The notes under the pieces: generated by a model
What the model saw: only the letters and a program-made list of their open reading frames with translations
Databases searched by the model: none
What the model was told of the DNA's origin: nothing
Part shown: positions 55,685 to 64,000 of the stretch, one piece after another
Position numbering within the stretch: the stretch's first letter is position 1
How the letters are laid out: each line of letters starts with the position of its first letter
Made by a program: the position numbers and the translations under genes
Origin: an uncultured Aquimarina sp.
Lineage (GTDB): Bacteria; Bacteroidota; Bacteroidia; Flavobacteriales; Flavobacteriaceae
Length of the DNA stretch: 64,000 nucleotides
Direction of reading: 5' to 3'
Assembly (NCBI GenBank): GCA_947502885.1
Contig: CANNBP010000011.1
Span: forward strand, 1-64,000

Positions 55685-55954
55685 ATGTATTTAACTAAAG
55701 AAGTTAAAGAAGAAATTTTTGCAAAACACGGAAAAGGAAAAAATGACAGTGGTTCTGCAGAAGGTCAAATTGCATTGTTTACACACAGAATTTCTCACCT
55801 TACTGAGCACTTAAAGAATAATCGTAAAGATTATAACACTGAGCGTTCTCTTGTAAAATTAGTAGGTAAGCGTAGAGATTTACTAGACTACCTTAAGAAA
55901 AAAGATATCTTAAGATATCGTGCAATAGTAAAAGAATTAGGATTAAGAAAATAA
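55685..55954 (+). CDS. rpsO: 30S ribosomal protein S15
   Basis: The start at 55685 gives the usual 89-residue S15 (MYLTKEVKEEIF ... VKELGLRK); the longer frame from 55532 runs through the promoter. Conserved elements are HGKGKNDSGSAEGQIALFTHRISHLTEHLK and LVGKRRDLLDYLKKKDI. It binds 16S rRNA early in 30S assembly. It is followed by its own terminator and then pnp, the usual gene order. Confidence 0.97.
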   Translation: MYLTKEVKEEIFAKHGKGKNDSGSAEGQIALFTHRISHLTEHLKNNRKDYNTERSLVKLVGKRRDLLDYLKKKDILRYRAIVKELGLRK

Positions 55955-55958
55955 TCAA

Positions 55959-55985
55959 AAAAGAGAGGCTTCATGCCTCTCTTTT
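55959..55985 (+). terminator. rpsO terminator
   Basis: The 8-bp stem agagaggc/gcctctct is followed by T residues, between rpsO and pnp. Confidence 0.85.
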
Positions 55986-56060
55986 TAATTACAGTTATTT
56001 CTTAATTAAAAATAAAAACATCCTCATTTTTATGGAATTGAGGTAAATGCCTTAGTTTTT

Positions 56061-56126
56061 CATTGGTCGCACAACAACTACAACAACAACACAACCTTGT
56101 CCGCCCGAGTAAGACGGAAACCAATG
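56061..56126 (+). promoter_or_regulatory. Structured CA-rich leader of pnp
   Basis: Arms cattggt (56061-56067) and accaatg (56120-56126) enclose a C/A-only stretch of caa repeats (about 56070-56096) and a small tccg/cgga hairpin (56100-56118). It ends 59 bp before the pnp ATG. PNPase mRNA is self-regulated through a leader in E. coli; an equivalent here is inference. Confidence 0.4.
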
Positions 56127-56185
56127 TTTAATAAAATCTATCACTTATATAATATTAAAGTGTTTAGGTTAGAATCAAAAAAATT

Positions 56186-58375
56186 ATGATTCCAAAAGTG
56201 TATAGAGAGGTCATTGACCTTGGTGATGGTAGAGAAATTTCTATCGAAACCGGAAAATTAGCAAAACAGGCTCATGGTTCTGTTGTTGTACAATCTGGCA
56301 AGTGTATGTTATTATGTACAGTTGTTTCAAACTACAAACAAAGTGACGTAGATTTTCTTCCTTTGACTGTAGATTACCGCGAAAAATTTGCTGCTGCAGG
56401 TCGTTACCCAGGAGGTTTTTTCAAAAGAGAAGCGAGACCTAGTGATGGCGAAGTATTAACTATGAGATTAGTTGATCGTGTATTGCGTCCACTTTTCCCT
56501 AAGGACTACCATGCAGAAACACAGGTTATGATTCAGTTAATGTCTCATGATGATGATGTAATGCCTGATGCTATGGCAGGATTAGCTGCTTCTGCAGCTA
56601 TTCAATTGTCAGATTTCCCATTCGAATGTGCTATTTCAGAAGCACGTGTTGGTCGTGTAAATGGTGAATTTATCATCAACCCAACAAGAGCTCAATTAGA
56701 CGAATCAGACATCGATATGATGATTGGTGCTTCTGCTGACTCTGTAATGATGGTTGAAGGAGAAATGAAAGAAATTAGCGAAGAAGAAATGGTGGAAGCT
56801 ATTAAATTCGCTCATGAACATATAAAAATACAATGTGCAGCTCAGCTTAAATTAGCTGAAGCCTTTGGTAAAAAAGAAGTTAGAGAATACGATCCAGAAC
56901 GAGCAGATGAGGATCTAGCCAAGAAAATTCATGATTTGGCTTATGATAAAGTATATGCTGTTGCAAAAGGTGGATCTTCAAAAAAAGAACGTGGTTTAGC
57001 TTTTTCTGAAATAAAAGAAGAAATTATTGCTTCTTTCTCTGAAGAGGAAATAGAAGATTTTGGAGATTTGGTATCCAAATACTATGCTAAGGCTGAAAAA
57101 TCTGCTATTCGTGATTTAACCCTAAACGAAGGTCTTAGACTTGATGGTAGAAAAACAACAGAAATAAGACCTATCTGGTGCGAAGTAGACTATTTACCTT
57201 CTACTCATGGGTCCTCAATATTTACAAGAGGAGAAACTCAAGCTCTGGCTACGGTAACTTTAGGAACTTCTAGAGAAGCAAATCAAATTGATATGCCATC
57301 TTATGAAGGAGAAGAGACATTTTATTTACATTATAATTTCCCTCCTTTCTGTACAGGTGAAGCAAGACCTATAAGAGGAACCTCTCGTAGAGAAGTTGGT
57401 CATGGTAACTTAGCACAACGTGCACTAAAAGGAATGATTCCTGCCGATTGCCCTTACACTGTAAGAGTTGTATCAGAAGTATTAGAATCTAACGGTTCGT
57501 CTTCTATGGCTACTGTATGTTCTGGAACAATGGCATTGATGGATGCAGGTGTACAAATGACAAAACCCGTATCTGGTATCGCGATGGGATTAATTTCTGA
57601 TGGTGAGAGTGGAAAATACGCTGTATTATCTGATATTCTTGGTGATGAAGATCACTTAGGAGATATGGATTTTAAAGTTACTGGTACTGCTGATGGTATT
57701 ACTGCTTGTCAAATGGATATCAAAGTAAAAGGACTTTCTTATGAGATTTTAGTAAATGCACTTAAACAAGCTGCAGATGGTCGCTTACATATTCTTGAAA
57801 AGATAACTGATACTATCGCAACTCCAAATGCAGATGTAAAAGCTCATGCTCCAAAAATGGTTACTAGAACAATTCCTGGAGACTACATAGGAGCATTGAT
57901 TGGTCCTGGAGGAAAAGTTATTCAAGAACTTCAAAAAGAAACAGGTACTACTATTGTAATCAATGAAGATCCTGTTACAGAAGAAGGAAATGTAGAAATC
58001 CTAGGAACAAATCAAGAAGGAATTGATGCTGTTCTTGCAAAAATTGACTCTATAACATTTAAACCACAAGTTGGTAGTGTTTACGAAGTAAAAGTTATCA
58101 AAATGTTAGATTTTGGTGCTGTTGTAGAATACTTAGAAGCTCCTGGAAATGAAGTTTTACTTCACGTTTCAGAATTAGCTTGGGAACGCACAGAAAATGT
58201 TAGTGATGTTGTGAATATGGGAGATGTTTTTGATGTAAAATACTTTGGTATTGATTCAAGAACTCGTAAAGAGAAAGTTTCTAGAAAAGCGCTTTTACCA
58301 AGACCTCCAAGACTAGAAGGTGGTGATAAGCCAAAAGGTGACAGAAAACCAAGACCTAGTAGAAAAGAAAACTAA
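56186..58375 (+). CDS. pnp: Polynucleotide phosphorylase
   Basis: The 729-residue exoribonuclease degrades RNA 3' to 5' with phosphate. It has two RNase PH domains (the second with LDGRKTTEIRPI, FTRGETQALATVTLG and GTSRREVGHGNLAQRAL), a KH domain (PGDYIGALIGPGGKVIQELQKETGT) and an S1 domain (GSVYEVKVIKMLDFGAVVEYL). The C-terminus is a short basic tail (PKGDRKPRPSRKEN). It follows rpsO, as in most bacteria, but with a terminator between, so it needs its own promoter or read-through. Confidence 0.98.
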   Translation: MIPKVYREVIDLGDGREISIETGKLAKQAHGSVVVQSGKCMLLCTVVSNYKQSDVDFLPLTVDYREKFAAAGRYPGGFFKREARPSDGEVLTMRLVDRVLRPLFPKDYHAETQVMIQLMSHDDDVMPDAMAGLAASAAIQLSDFPFECAISEARVGRVNGEFIINPTRAQLDESDIDMMIGASADSVMMVEGEMKEISEEEMVEAIKFAHEHIKIQCAAQLKLAEAFGKKEVREYDPERADEDLAKKIHDLAYDKVYAVAKGGSSKKERGLAFSEIKEEIIASFSEEEIEDFGDLVSKYYAKAEKSAIRDLTLNEGLRLDGRKTTEIRPIWCEVDYLPSTHGSSIFTRGETQALATVTLGTSREANQIDMPSYEGEETFYLHYNFPPFCTGEARPIRGTSRREVGHGNLAQRALKGMIPADCPYTVRVVSEVLESNGSSSMATVCSGTMALMDAGVQMTKPVSGIAMGLISDGESGKYAVLSDILGDEDHLGDMDFKVTGTADGITACQMDIKVKGLSYEILVNALKQAADGRLHILEKITDTIATPNADVKAHAPKMVTRTIPGDYIGALIGPGGKVIQELQKETGTTIVINEDPVTEEGNVEILGTNQEGIDAVLAKIDSITFKPQVGSVYEVKVIKMLDFGAVVEYLEAPGNEVLLHVSELAWERTENVSDVVNMGDVFDVKYFGIDSRTRKEKVSRKALLPRPPRLEGGDKPKGDRKPRPSRKEN

Positions 58376-58397
58376 TCTTTTCATTCTTATAAAAAAA

Positions 58398-58429
58398 TAC
58401 GCCTTTAACACTAAAGGCGTATTTTTTTT
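58398..58429 (+). terminator. pnp terminator
   Basis: The 10-bp perfect stem tacgccttta/taaaggcgta is followed by a T-run. The remaining 240 bp before rpoD hold no gene. Confidence 0.9.
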
Positions 58430-58668
58430 ATCCAAACCACACATCATTGTTCATAATGAAATACACTATCAGTAATAAATAAATAACTTTATCTAAGTCT
58501 TCTTTTACCTTATAGTAAGCATAAAATATTTTTTACGACTAATGATATGAAAGTTAAGCTTTTGAAAATAAAATTTATTTTTTTGTAACATTTACATAAC
58601 ATATTACGTATATAATATAAACAAACGCCCTAAGAGTTCACAAATTAAATTTCAAGGAAGATAAATAG

Positions 58669-59532
58669 ATGAGACAACTTAAAATTACGAAGCAGGTAAC
58701 AAATCGTGAGACCGCTTCGCTAGATAAGTATTTGCAAGAGATTGGTAAGGTCGACCTTATTACTGCAGATGAAGAAGTAGAATTAGCTCAGCGTATTAAA
58801 GCTGGAGATGAGAGAGCCCTTGAAAAATTAACAAAGGCTAACCTAAGATTTGTGGTATCTGTAGCAAAGCAGTACCAAAATCAAGGATTAACGCTTCCCG
58901 ATTTGATTAATGAAGGTAATTTAGGATTAATAAAAGCTGCAAAACGTTTTGATGAAACGCGTGGTTTTAAATTTATATCGTATGCAGTATGGTGGATTCG
59001 TCAATCTATCTTACAAGCATTAGCAGAGCAGTCACGTATTGTTCGTTTACCATTAAATAAAATTGGTTCGATCAATAAAATTAATAAAACATATGCTTTC
59101 TTAGAGCAATCTCATGAGCGCCCACCAAGTGCAGAAGAAATTGCAAAAGAATTGGATATGACTATTAATGATGTAAAAGAGTCTATGAAAAACTCTGGTC
59201 GTCATGTAAGTATGGATGCTCCTCTTGTAGAAGGTGAAGATTCTAATCTATATGATGTACTAAACTCTGGAGAATCACCTAATCCGGATAGAACATTATT
59301 ACACGAATCTCTTCGTACAGAAATTGAGCGAGCACTAGAAACACTTACTCCTAGAGAAGCAGATGTAATACGACTTTATTTTGGTCTTGGAGATCAACAT
59401 CCTATGACTCTTGAAGAAATCGGAGAAACCTTTGACCTTACAAGAGAACGTGTACGTCAAATTAAAGAAAAAGCAATTAGAAGATTAAAACATACTTCTA
59501 GAAGTAAAATATTAAAAACATATTTAGGATAA
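58669..59532 (+). CDS. rpoD: Primary sigma factor, short Bacteroidota form
   Basis: The 287-residue sigma-70 protein directs RNA polymerase to housekeeping promoters. It starts directly at region 1.2 (TASLDKYLQEIGKVDLITADEEVELAQRI) and has no region 1.1. Regions 2.1-2.4 are ANLRFVVSVAKQYQNQGLTLPDLINEGNLGLIKAAKRFD and FISYAVWWIRQSILQAL; region 4.2 is TLEEIGETFDLTRERVRQIKEKAIRRLKH. This length is standard for Bacteroidota, whose sigma reads the TAnnTTTG boxes found before several genes here. Confidence 0.97.
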   Translation: MRQLKITKQVTNRETASLDKYLQEIGKVDLITADEEVELAQRIKAGDERALEKLTKANLRFVVSVAKQYQNQGLTLPDLINEGNLGLIKAAKRFDETRGFKFISYAVWWIRQSILQALAEQSRIVRLPLNKIGSINKINKTYAFLEQSHERPPSAEEIAKELDMTINDVKESMKNSGRHVSMDAPLVEGEDSNLYDVLNSGESPNPDRTLLHESLRTEIERALETLTPREADVIRLYFGLGDQHPMTLEEIGETFDLTRERVRQIKEKAIRRLKHTSRSKILKTYLG

Positions 59533-59595
59533 ATTCCTAAATTGCGGTTACAAACAGTTTTATAACATAACTGTTCGTTTTTTGATTGATGAATG

Positions 59596-59623
59596 ACCTC
59601 CGGCTGATTACCGGAGGTTTTTT
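59596..59623 (+). terminator. rpoD terminator
   Basis: The 8-bp stem acctccgg/ccggaggt with a 7-nt loop is followed by a T-run. Confidence 0.92.
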
Positions 59624-59784
59624 CATTTTATAAAGAGTACATTGATTTCCATATCAAATGCTTTATTTTTAAATTATGTGTAATTGAAGACAACTTCACT
59701 TATATTAATTACACAATCTTAAAAACGAAAAGAGCATACTATAACTACATAAAAGTTATTTCGCACTGATTTTTAAGATCTCAT

Positions 59785-59823
59785 ATTACGGAAAACCATA
59801 ACAAAAATTACGGAAAATCATAA
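59785..59823. repeat. 22-bp period direct repeat before the BLUF gene
   Basis: attacggaaaaccataa (59785-59801) and attacggaaaatcataa (59807-59823) differ at one base and start 22 bp apart, about two helical turns. They lie ~115 bp before the BLUF start. The rest of the 59624-59938 gap has no gene. Confidence 0.7.
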
Positions 59824-59938
59824 ATATTACTCAATTTGATGTTAAATTACTTTTTCTACTTGTATTTGACTATCAACACATTAGTAAAAACCCTCTTTTC
59901 TTTGTAACTTTAAGTAAAGCCATTCTAATAGATTTATC

Positions 59939-60346
59939 ATGAGATATGCCATTAGTTATGTTAGTACAGTTAATCCAGATTTATCAAATTCTGATATCAC
60001 AAAACTCATGGATTATGTTAACATGCAAAATAATGCTCGTGGTATTATTGGTATATTAATTTACTCTGATGGTAATTTTTTTCAAATCATTGAAGGTTCT
60101 AAAAAAGTAATCAAAGCAATGTTTGAAAAAATAAAAAAAGACATTAGACATCATAATGTCATTAAAATGTTAGATCAAGAAATACAAGGCCCTCCCTTTT
60201 CTGAATATCATTCTTCTTTTACCGTAATATCTAATCATCATAATCAATGCGAAATACAGCGATTCTTAAATAAAGAATCTCTTAATAAACCTGCGCATTT
60301 TAAAAGCACCTCATATTTAGCCAAAAAATTACTAAAAGTTACTTAA
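59939..60346 (+). CDS. Short BLUF-domain blue-light sensor
   Basis: The 135-residue protein is essentially one BLUF (FAD-binding) domain plus a short tail. The flavin-cycle Tyr7 is in YAISYVS, Asn32 in NNARGIIGILIY and Gln49 in GNFFQIIEG, the residues needed for the photoreaction. There is no output domain, so it should signal by binding a partner. It stands alone, with a direct repeat upstream. Its stop is 90 bp before rpe. Confidence 0.92.
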   Translation: MRYAISYVSTVNPDLSNSDITKLMDYVNMQNNARGIIGILIYSDGNFFQIIEGSKKVIKAMFEKIKKDIRHHNVIKMLDQEIQGPPFSEYHSSFTVISNHHNQCEIQRFLNKESLNKPAHFKSTSYLAKKLLKVT

Positions 60347-60409
60347 AGAATCCCACTACAAATATTCACCATCCCTTGCTCTATATTATATTTTTTAAAA
60401 CTTAAATAG

Positions 60410-60417
60410 TATTTTTG
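60410..60417 (+). promoter_or_regulatory. Candidate -7 box of rpe
   Basis: TATTTTTG matches TAnnTTTG, 19 bp before the rpe start. No good TTG lies at the right distance. Confidence 0.35.
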
Positions 60418-60436
60418 CCGAAAACAACACAACTAT

Positions 60437-61099
60437 ATGGCTTCAAAACGTATTGCCCCTTCAGTATTAGCAGCAGACTTTGCTAATTTACAACGCGACA
60501 TCGAAATGATTAATAAAAGTGAAGCAGATTGGTTTCACATAGATATTATGGATGGTGTTTTTGTTCCAAATATCTCATTTGGTATGCCAGTATTAAGAGA
60601 TATCGCAAAACACGCTAATAAAACAATTGATGTACACCTTATGATTGTTGACCCAGATAGATACATCAAAACCTTTGCTGACCTAGGTAGTGATGTTTTA
60701 ACGGTTCATTATGAAGCATGCACACACCTTCACAGAACACTGCAAGCGATAAAAGCAGAAGGGATGAAAGCAGGGGTAGCGATAAACCCTCATACCAATG
60801 TAAGTTTACTAGAAGATGTAATCAATGATATTGATCTGGTCTGCATAATGAGTGTAAATCCAGGTTTTGGAGGACAATCCTTTATTGAAAATACTTACAA
60901 AAAAGTTAAGCAATTACGAGAAATTATAACTGCTAATAATGCTGACACGTTAATCGAAATTGATGGAGGTGTTACTAATAAAAACGCAAAACAACTTGTT
61001 GATGCTGGAGCAGACGTATTGGTTGCTGGAAGCTTTGTTTTTAAAAGCACTAACCCAACCCAAACTATTCAAGAATTAAAAGAAATTATTAATGAATAA
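60437..61099 (+). CDS. rpe: Ribulose-phosphate 3-epimerase
   Basis: The 220-residue TIM-barrel enzyme of the pentose phosphate pathway has RIAPSVLAADFANL, DWFHIDIMDGVFVPNISFG, DVHLMIVDPDRYI, LVCIMSVNPGFGGQSFI and LIEIDGGVTNKNA. Metal ligands (His and Asp of HIDIMD, His of DVHLM, Asp of EIDGG) are all present. The AraC gene starts 8 bp after its stop, so the two are co-transcribed. Confidence 0.97.
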   Translation: MASKRIAPSVLAADFANLQRDIEMINKSEADWFHIDIMDGVFVPNISFGMPVLRDIAKHANKTIDVHLMIVDPDRYIKTFADLGSDVLTVHYEACTHLHRTLQAIKAEGMKAGVAINPHTNVSLLEDVINDIDLVCIMSVNPGFGGQSFIENTYKKVKQLREIITANNADTLIEIDGGVTNKNAKQLVDAGADVLVAGSFVFKSTNPTQTIQELKEIINE

Positions 61100-61107
61100 C
61101 GCTTAAA

Positions 61108-62238
61108 ATGGAACAAACCCCTATCCCATCTTTTGACACATGGACATCACTGTTTCTGATCGTAAGTTCATTGGGGTTCTTTTTAAGTATTGTATTAAGC
61201 ATACACAAAACAGGAAGGAAGAACAACCTTCCTGTTATTTTACTCATTCTTGGGTTTTCTTTTATATTACTTCAGTACGTTTTTTTCTGGACAAATTACA
61301 AGTTAGTCTATCCCTACTTTTACTTTTTTGATTCTAGCTGGTATCTTGCATTTGGCCCACTCCTATACACTTATTTATCTCGATTTTACAGCAAGTCTTT
61401 GCGTCCTAGTTTGTATCATTTTTTTCCTGCAATACTATCAGCAATTATTAATGCATACTACCTTATCAAATCTAATGGCTTTCAAGATATTGCAGCATAC
61501 AAGGGAGAGTTCTTTCATTACATCTTGTGGTCTTTACGGTCACCTTGGCTAATTGCCTTATCACTTATCATATATATAATAATAAGTAAAGATTTTATAG
61601 CTCACTTTAACAGTGAACAAAAATCTGAATATGAAATAACACGGAAAAAATGGTCAAGTTTTTTACTTTCACTATTCTTTATCTTTACGCTATCATATAT
61701 TAGTTACTATACTCTGGTAAGATTTTCATTTTTTAATGCTCATTGGGATTATGCTATTTCATTTGCAATGTCTTTAGGGATATACGGAATTGGATATATG
61801 GTATACAAAGAACCATCTATTTTTAATGGAGAATTATTATCTAATTTATTTATAGAAAAAGAAAAAAATACAGAACTTACAGATACTACAAAAGACGAAT
61901 TTTATAATCAATTGCTTCAATACATCAACACCAATAAACCTTTCTTAAATAACGACCTTAGATTAGTTCACTTGGCCGACAATATTGGATTATCAAGTCA
62001 TCTACTTTCGAGATTAATTAACGAAAAATCGAAAATGAATTTTAATCAATTCATAAATGAATATAGATTAAATGAAGCCAAAAAATTACTTGTCGAGAAC
62101 CCAGAGGCTAGTATAAAAACTATTTATTTTGATGTTGGTTTTAATAATAAAGCAACTTTTAATAGCGCCTTCAAAAACAAGTTTAAATGTACCCCTTCAG
62201 AATATAAAAGAAAAAAAACAACTGTGGAGTATCATTAA
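61108..62238 (+). CDS. Membrane-anchored AraC-family regulator
   Basis: The 376-residue protein has about seven hydrophobic helices in residues 12-235 and a C-terminal AraC helix-turn-helix pair (LADNIGLSSHLLSRLINEKSKMNFNQFINEYRLNEAKKLL, then TIYFDVGFNNKATFNSAFKNKFKCTPSEYKR). The membrane part probably senses an outside signal. This design is common in Bacteroidota. It is 8 bp after rpe and 86 bp before a T9SS cargo gene that it might control. Confidence 0.92.
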   Translation: MEQTPIPSFDTWTSLFLIVSSLGFFLSIVLSIHKTGRKNNLPVILLILGFSFILLQYVFFWTNYKLVYPYFYFFDSSWYLAFGPLLYTYLSRFYSKSLRPSLYHFFPAILSAIINAYYLIKSNGFQDIAAYKGEFFHYILWSLRSPWLIALSLIIYIIISKDFIAHFNSEQKSEYEITRKKWSSFLLSLFFIFTLSYISYYTLVRFSFFNAHWDYAISFAMSLGIYGIGYMVYKEPSIFNGELLSNLFIEKEKNTELTDTTKDEFYNQLLQYINTNKPFLNNDLRLVHLADNIGLSSHLLSRLINEKSKMNFNQFINEYRLNEAKKLLVENPEASIKTIYFDVGFNNKATFNSAFKNKFKCTPSEYKRKKTTVEYH

Positions 62239-62324
62239 AAAAGGTAAAAAATTATAATAATAAACCTTATACCCACTGTATTTAAAGAGCTTTACTCATA
62301 TAACTCTTAAAACGATTCGAGCTT

Positions 62325-64000
62325 ATGAGAACTCTTACCTTTCTATTTTGCTGCTTTTTTACATTAGCAATGTTTTCGCAAAAATTCACATTAATCAAAG
62401 ATTCTATTAACCCTATTGTTAGCAGTCCAGCAATAGGAGGCACTTATTTTGGCACCTCCTGGACCGACATCAACAATGACGACCTTCTAGATTTATTTTA
62501 TGGTGGTATGCTATACAAAAATCTTGGCAAAGGTAAATTTGAAGCCATTAAGGACAGTACTTCTATACCCATAGCAACAGCTTTAGTTGGCTGTAGTTGG
62601 GCCGATTATGAAAATGATGGAGACTTAGACTTGCTATATTCTCGTTTTTCTGCTCCCTCTACGCTACAAACCCGAATATACACCAATAATGGAAAAGGAA
62701 AATTTACTGAAGCAAATACTATTTTAAACACAATTAATTCGGCAACATGGAGTACACAATGGTGTGATTACAATAATGATGGTCATATAGATTTTATATT
62801 AACCTTTGCAGATTTATTTCTTGGTCAAAATCATTTTCCTAATCGCCTATATCGAGGAAATAGTGATGGTACATTTACTCAAGTTACTGATTCATATGAA
62901 TTCCTAACAGCTCTAGCTCCATACACAGTCTCAAATTGGACCGATTATGATAAAGATGGTGATACTGACTTATTTATAGCCAGTGGCCCGGCGTCTGGTC
63001 CAGCAGGTATTTCTCCAGATTTTATATATAAGAACTTACAAATCGAGACTGGAGCCGAAGGGTTTCAAAAACTTACCAAAACAGAACTTTCCTTTGCAGA
63101 TGATTCTCAGGATGGACAATGCTATAATGCTGTAGATTATGATAATGATGGTGACTTAGATATATGCCTTACAAACTACTCTGGTATTGAAAACAAGTTC
63201 TATAAGAACAATGACGGAAATTATACCGAAACTCCTACCCCATTTTCATCAACTAATAATCAAAACTTGTCAAATGCTTGGGGGGATTTTGATAACGACG
63301 GAGACCAAGATGTGATTATTACGGCATCAAGCGCAACAGGAAGCGGGTACTTTATTAATAATGGAGACGGAACTTTTACTGAAAAAGACACTAACCTTAT
63401 AAACGCAGCTACACAAGGAAACTCTACAGGATCTACTATTGGAGACTATGATAATGATGGAGATCTTGACTTCTTTGTAGTGGGTAGAGGAATTAAAGGA
63501 TTGTTTAGAAACGATTTGGTTACAAAAAATCATTTTGTGAATATTAAACTCATAGGAAACCCTTCTAACAAAGCCGGTTTAGGTGCCAGAGTAGAGTTAG
63601 TTTCTAAAATTAAAGGAAAACTAGTCACTCAAACAAGAGAAGTTTCGGCCTCAAATACATTTATGGGACATAACAGTTTACGTGTACATTTTGGACTAAA
63701 TAAAGCACCCAAAATCGACCGATTAACCATTTACTGGCCTTCAGGGAACGTTTCTACTTTTTCAAAACTAAGAGTTAATAAATTTTACACTATAGAAGAA
63801 GGTAAAAAGCATCCTACTTTCCCTATAATAAAAAAAAGAAATGATGCTGAGCCAAAAGTAATCATGTATCCTAACCCTTCTAAGAACGAAGTAAAAATTA
63901 AAGTTAACAATCCCGAAAAACACTCTCCTATTAGTATTAACCTCATTAATTCTAAAGGAAATCTAGTTCTAGAAAAAAACTATAACAGTCCCAAAGATGT
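62325..64000 (+). CDS. FG-GAP/ASPIC T9SS cargo protein, 3' end outside window
   Basis: The frame runs from ATG at 62325 to the window end (558 codons seen). A signal peptide (ending LAMFSQ) is followed by VCBS/FG-GAP repeats with calcium-type loops (DYENDGDLDLL, DYNNDGHIDFI, DYDKDGDTDLF, DYDNDGDLDIC, DFDNDGDQDVI, DYDNDGDLDFF). An ASPIC/UnbV domain lies at ~405-490 (GLGARVELVSKIKGKL, HFGLNKAPKIDRLTIYWPSG). The last visible part (VIMYPNPSKNEVKIKV) is the start of a type A T9SS sorting domain. It should be secreted to the cell surface and probably binds sugars or proteins; the exact role is unknown. Confidence 0.9.
   Translation, partial: MRTLTFLFCCFFTLAMFSQKFTLIKDSINPIVSSPAIGGTYFGTSWTDINNDDLLDLFYGGMLYKNLGKGKFEAIKDSTSIPIATALVGCSWADYENDGDLDLLYSRFSAPSTLQTRIYTNNGKGKFTEANTILNTINSATWSTQWCDYNNDGHIDFILTFADLFLGQNHFPNRLYRGNSDGTFTQVTDSYEFLTALAPYTVSNWTDYDKDGDTDLFIASGPASGPAGISPDFIYKNLQIETGAEGFQKLTKTELSFADDSQDGQCYNAVDYDNDGDLDICLTNYSGIENKFYKNNDGNYTETPTPFSSTNNQNLSNAWGDFDNDGDQDVIITASSATGSGYFINNGDGTFTEKDTNLINAATQGNSTGSTIGDYDNDGDLDFFVVGRGIKGLFRNDLVTKNHFVNIKLIGNPSNKAGLGARVELVSKIKGKLVTQTREVSASNTFMGHNSLRVHFGLNKAPKIDRLTIYWPSGNVSTFSKLRVNKFYTIEEGKKHPTFPIIKKRNDAEPKVIMYPNPSKNEVKIKVNNPEKHSPISINLINSKGNLVLEKNYNSPKD

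Overview
The window is low-GC, gene-dense DNA from a marine-type Flavobacteriaceae bacterium (Bacteroidota), probably close to Aquimarina or a related genus; the genus is inference. The evidence is a set of family trademarks: a full Na+-translocating NADH:quinone reductase operon (nqrA-F), type IX secretion (T9SS) parts (PorT, a DUF5103 plug-type protein) and T9SS cargo with type A and type B C-terminal sorting domains, a short 287-residue primary sigma factor without region 1.1, an AccD that has lost its zinc ribbon, DUF3667 and DUF4846 proteins, and Bacteroidota-style TTTG-N18-20-TAnnTTTG promoters.

Layout. Positions 1-12775 are a surface-protein locus. It holds a 5'-truncated collagen-like protein with 63 perfect Gly-Leu-Thr-Gly-Arg-Thr units, a small secreted head-domain protein, a 2035-residue CUB/Calx-beta/beta-helix giant, a type B T9SS cargo protein, and a tail-fibre-like protein that shares its head with the small protein and its tail with the collagen protein. 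Positions 12979-20865 carry housekeeping and envelope genes: an orphan clpP, a VanY-type peptidase, a CAP lipoprotein, an M48 peptidase, two paralogous secreted ankyrin proteins, gpmI, a thioredoxin-like lipoprotein and map. Positions 20883-31029 hold a methyltransferase, apbE, a small conserved protein, a DUF4846 protein, an outer-membrane barrel, and then nqrFEDCBA on the minus strand. ApbE is the flavin transferase expected to load FMN on NqrB and NqrC. Positions 31277-43782 mix the T9SS plug homologue, a DUF3667 membrane protein, apaG, an unrecognised protein, an NRDE protein, pruA, a GNAT acetyltransferase, a PDZ-hydrolase, a LytTR regulator, rsmG, a fatty-acid desaturase and an aspartate aminotransferase. 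Positions 44098-54609 hold a small orphan gene behind a structured leader, trkH/trkA, ubiE/menG, porT, a SpoU methyltransferase, a TamA/BamA-family barrel, fbaA and accD. Positions 54690-64000 hold a lipoprotein, rpsO, pnp, rpoD, a BLUF photoreceptor, rpe, a membrane AraC regulator and a 3'-truncated FG-GAP/ASPIC T9SS cargo protein.

The most unusual content is the first 13 kb. It contains a proline-free, threonine-rich collagen array with codon-level evidence of expansion, modules shared between separate genes, a two-domain internal duplication, and a leftover copy of the giant protein's C-terminal end beyond its stop codon. Other points of note are interleaved inverted repeats at 14894-14963, a nested stem-loop leader at 44012-44082, a CA-rich structured leader before pnp, and a direct repeat before the BLUF gene. 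No tRNA, rRNA, CRISPR array, insertion sequence or prophage core genes were seen. All family calls come from reading the sequence; no database search was run.
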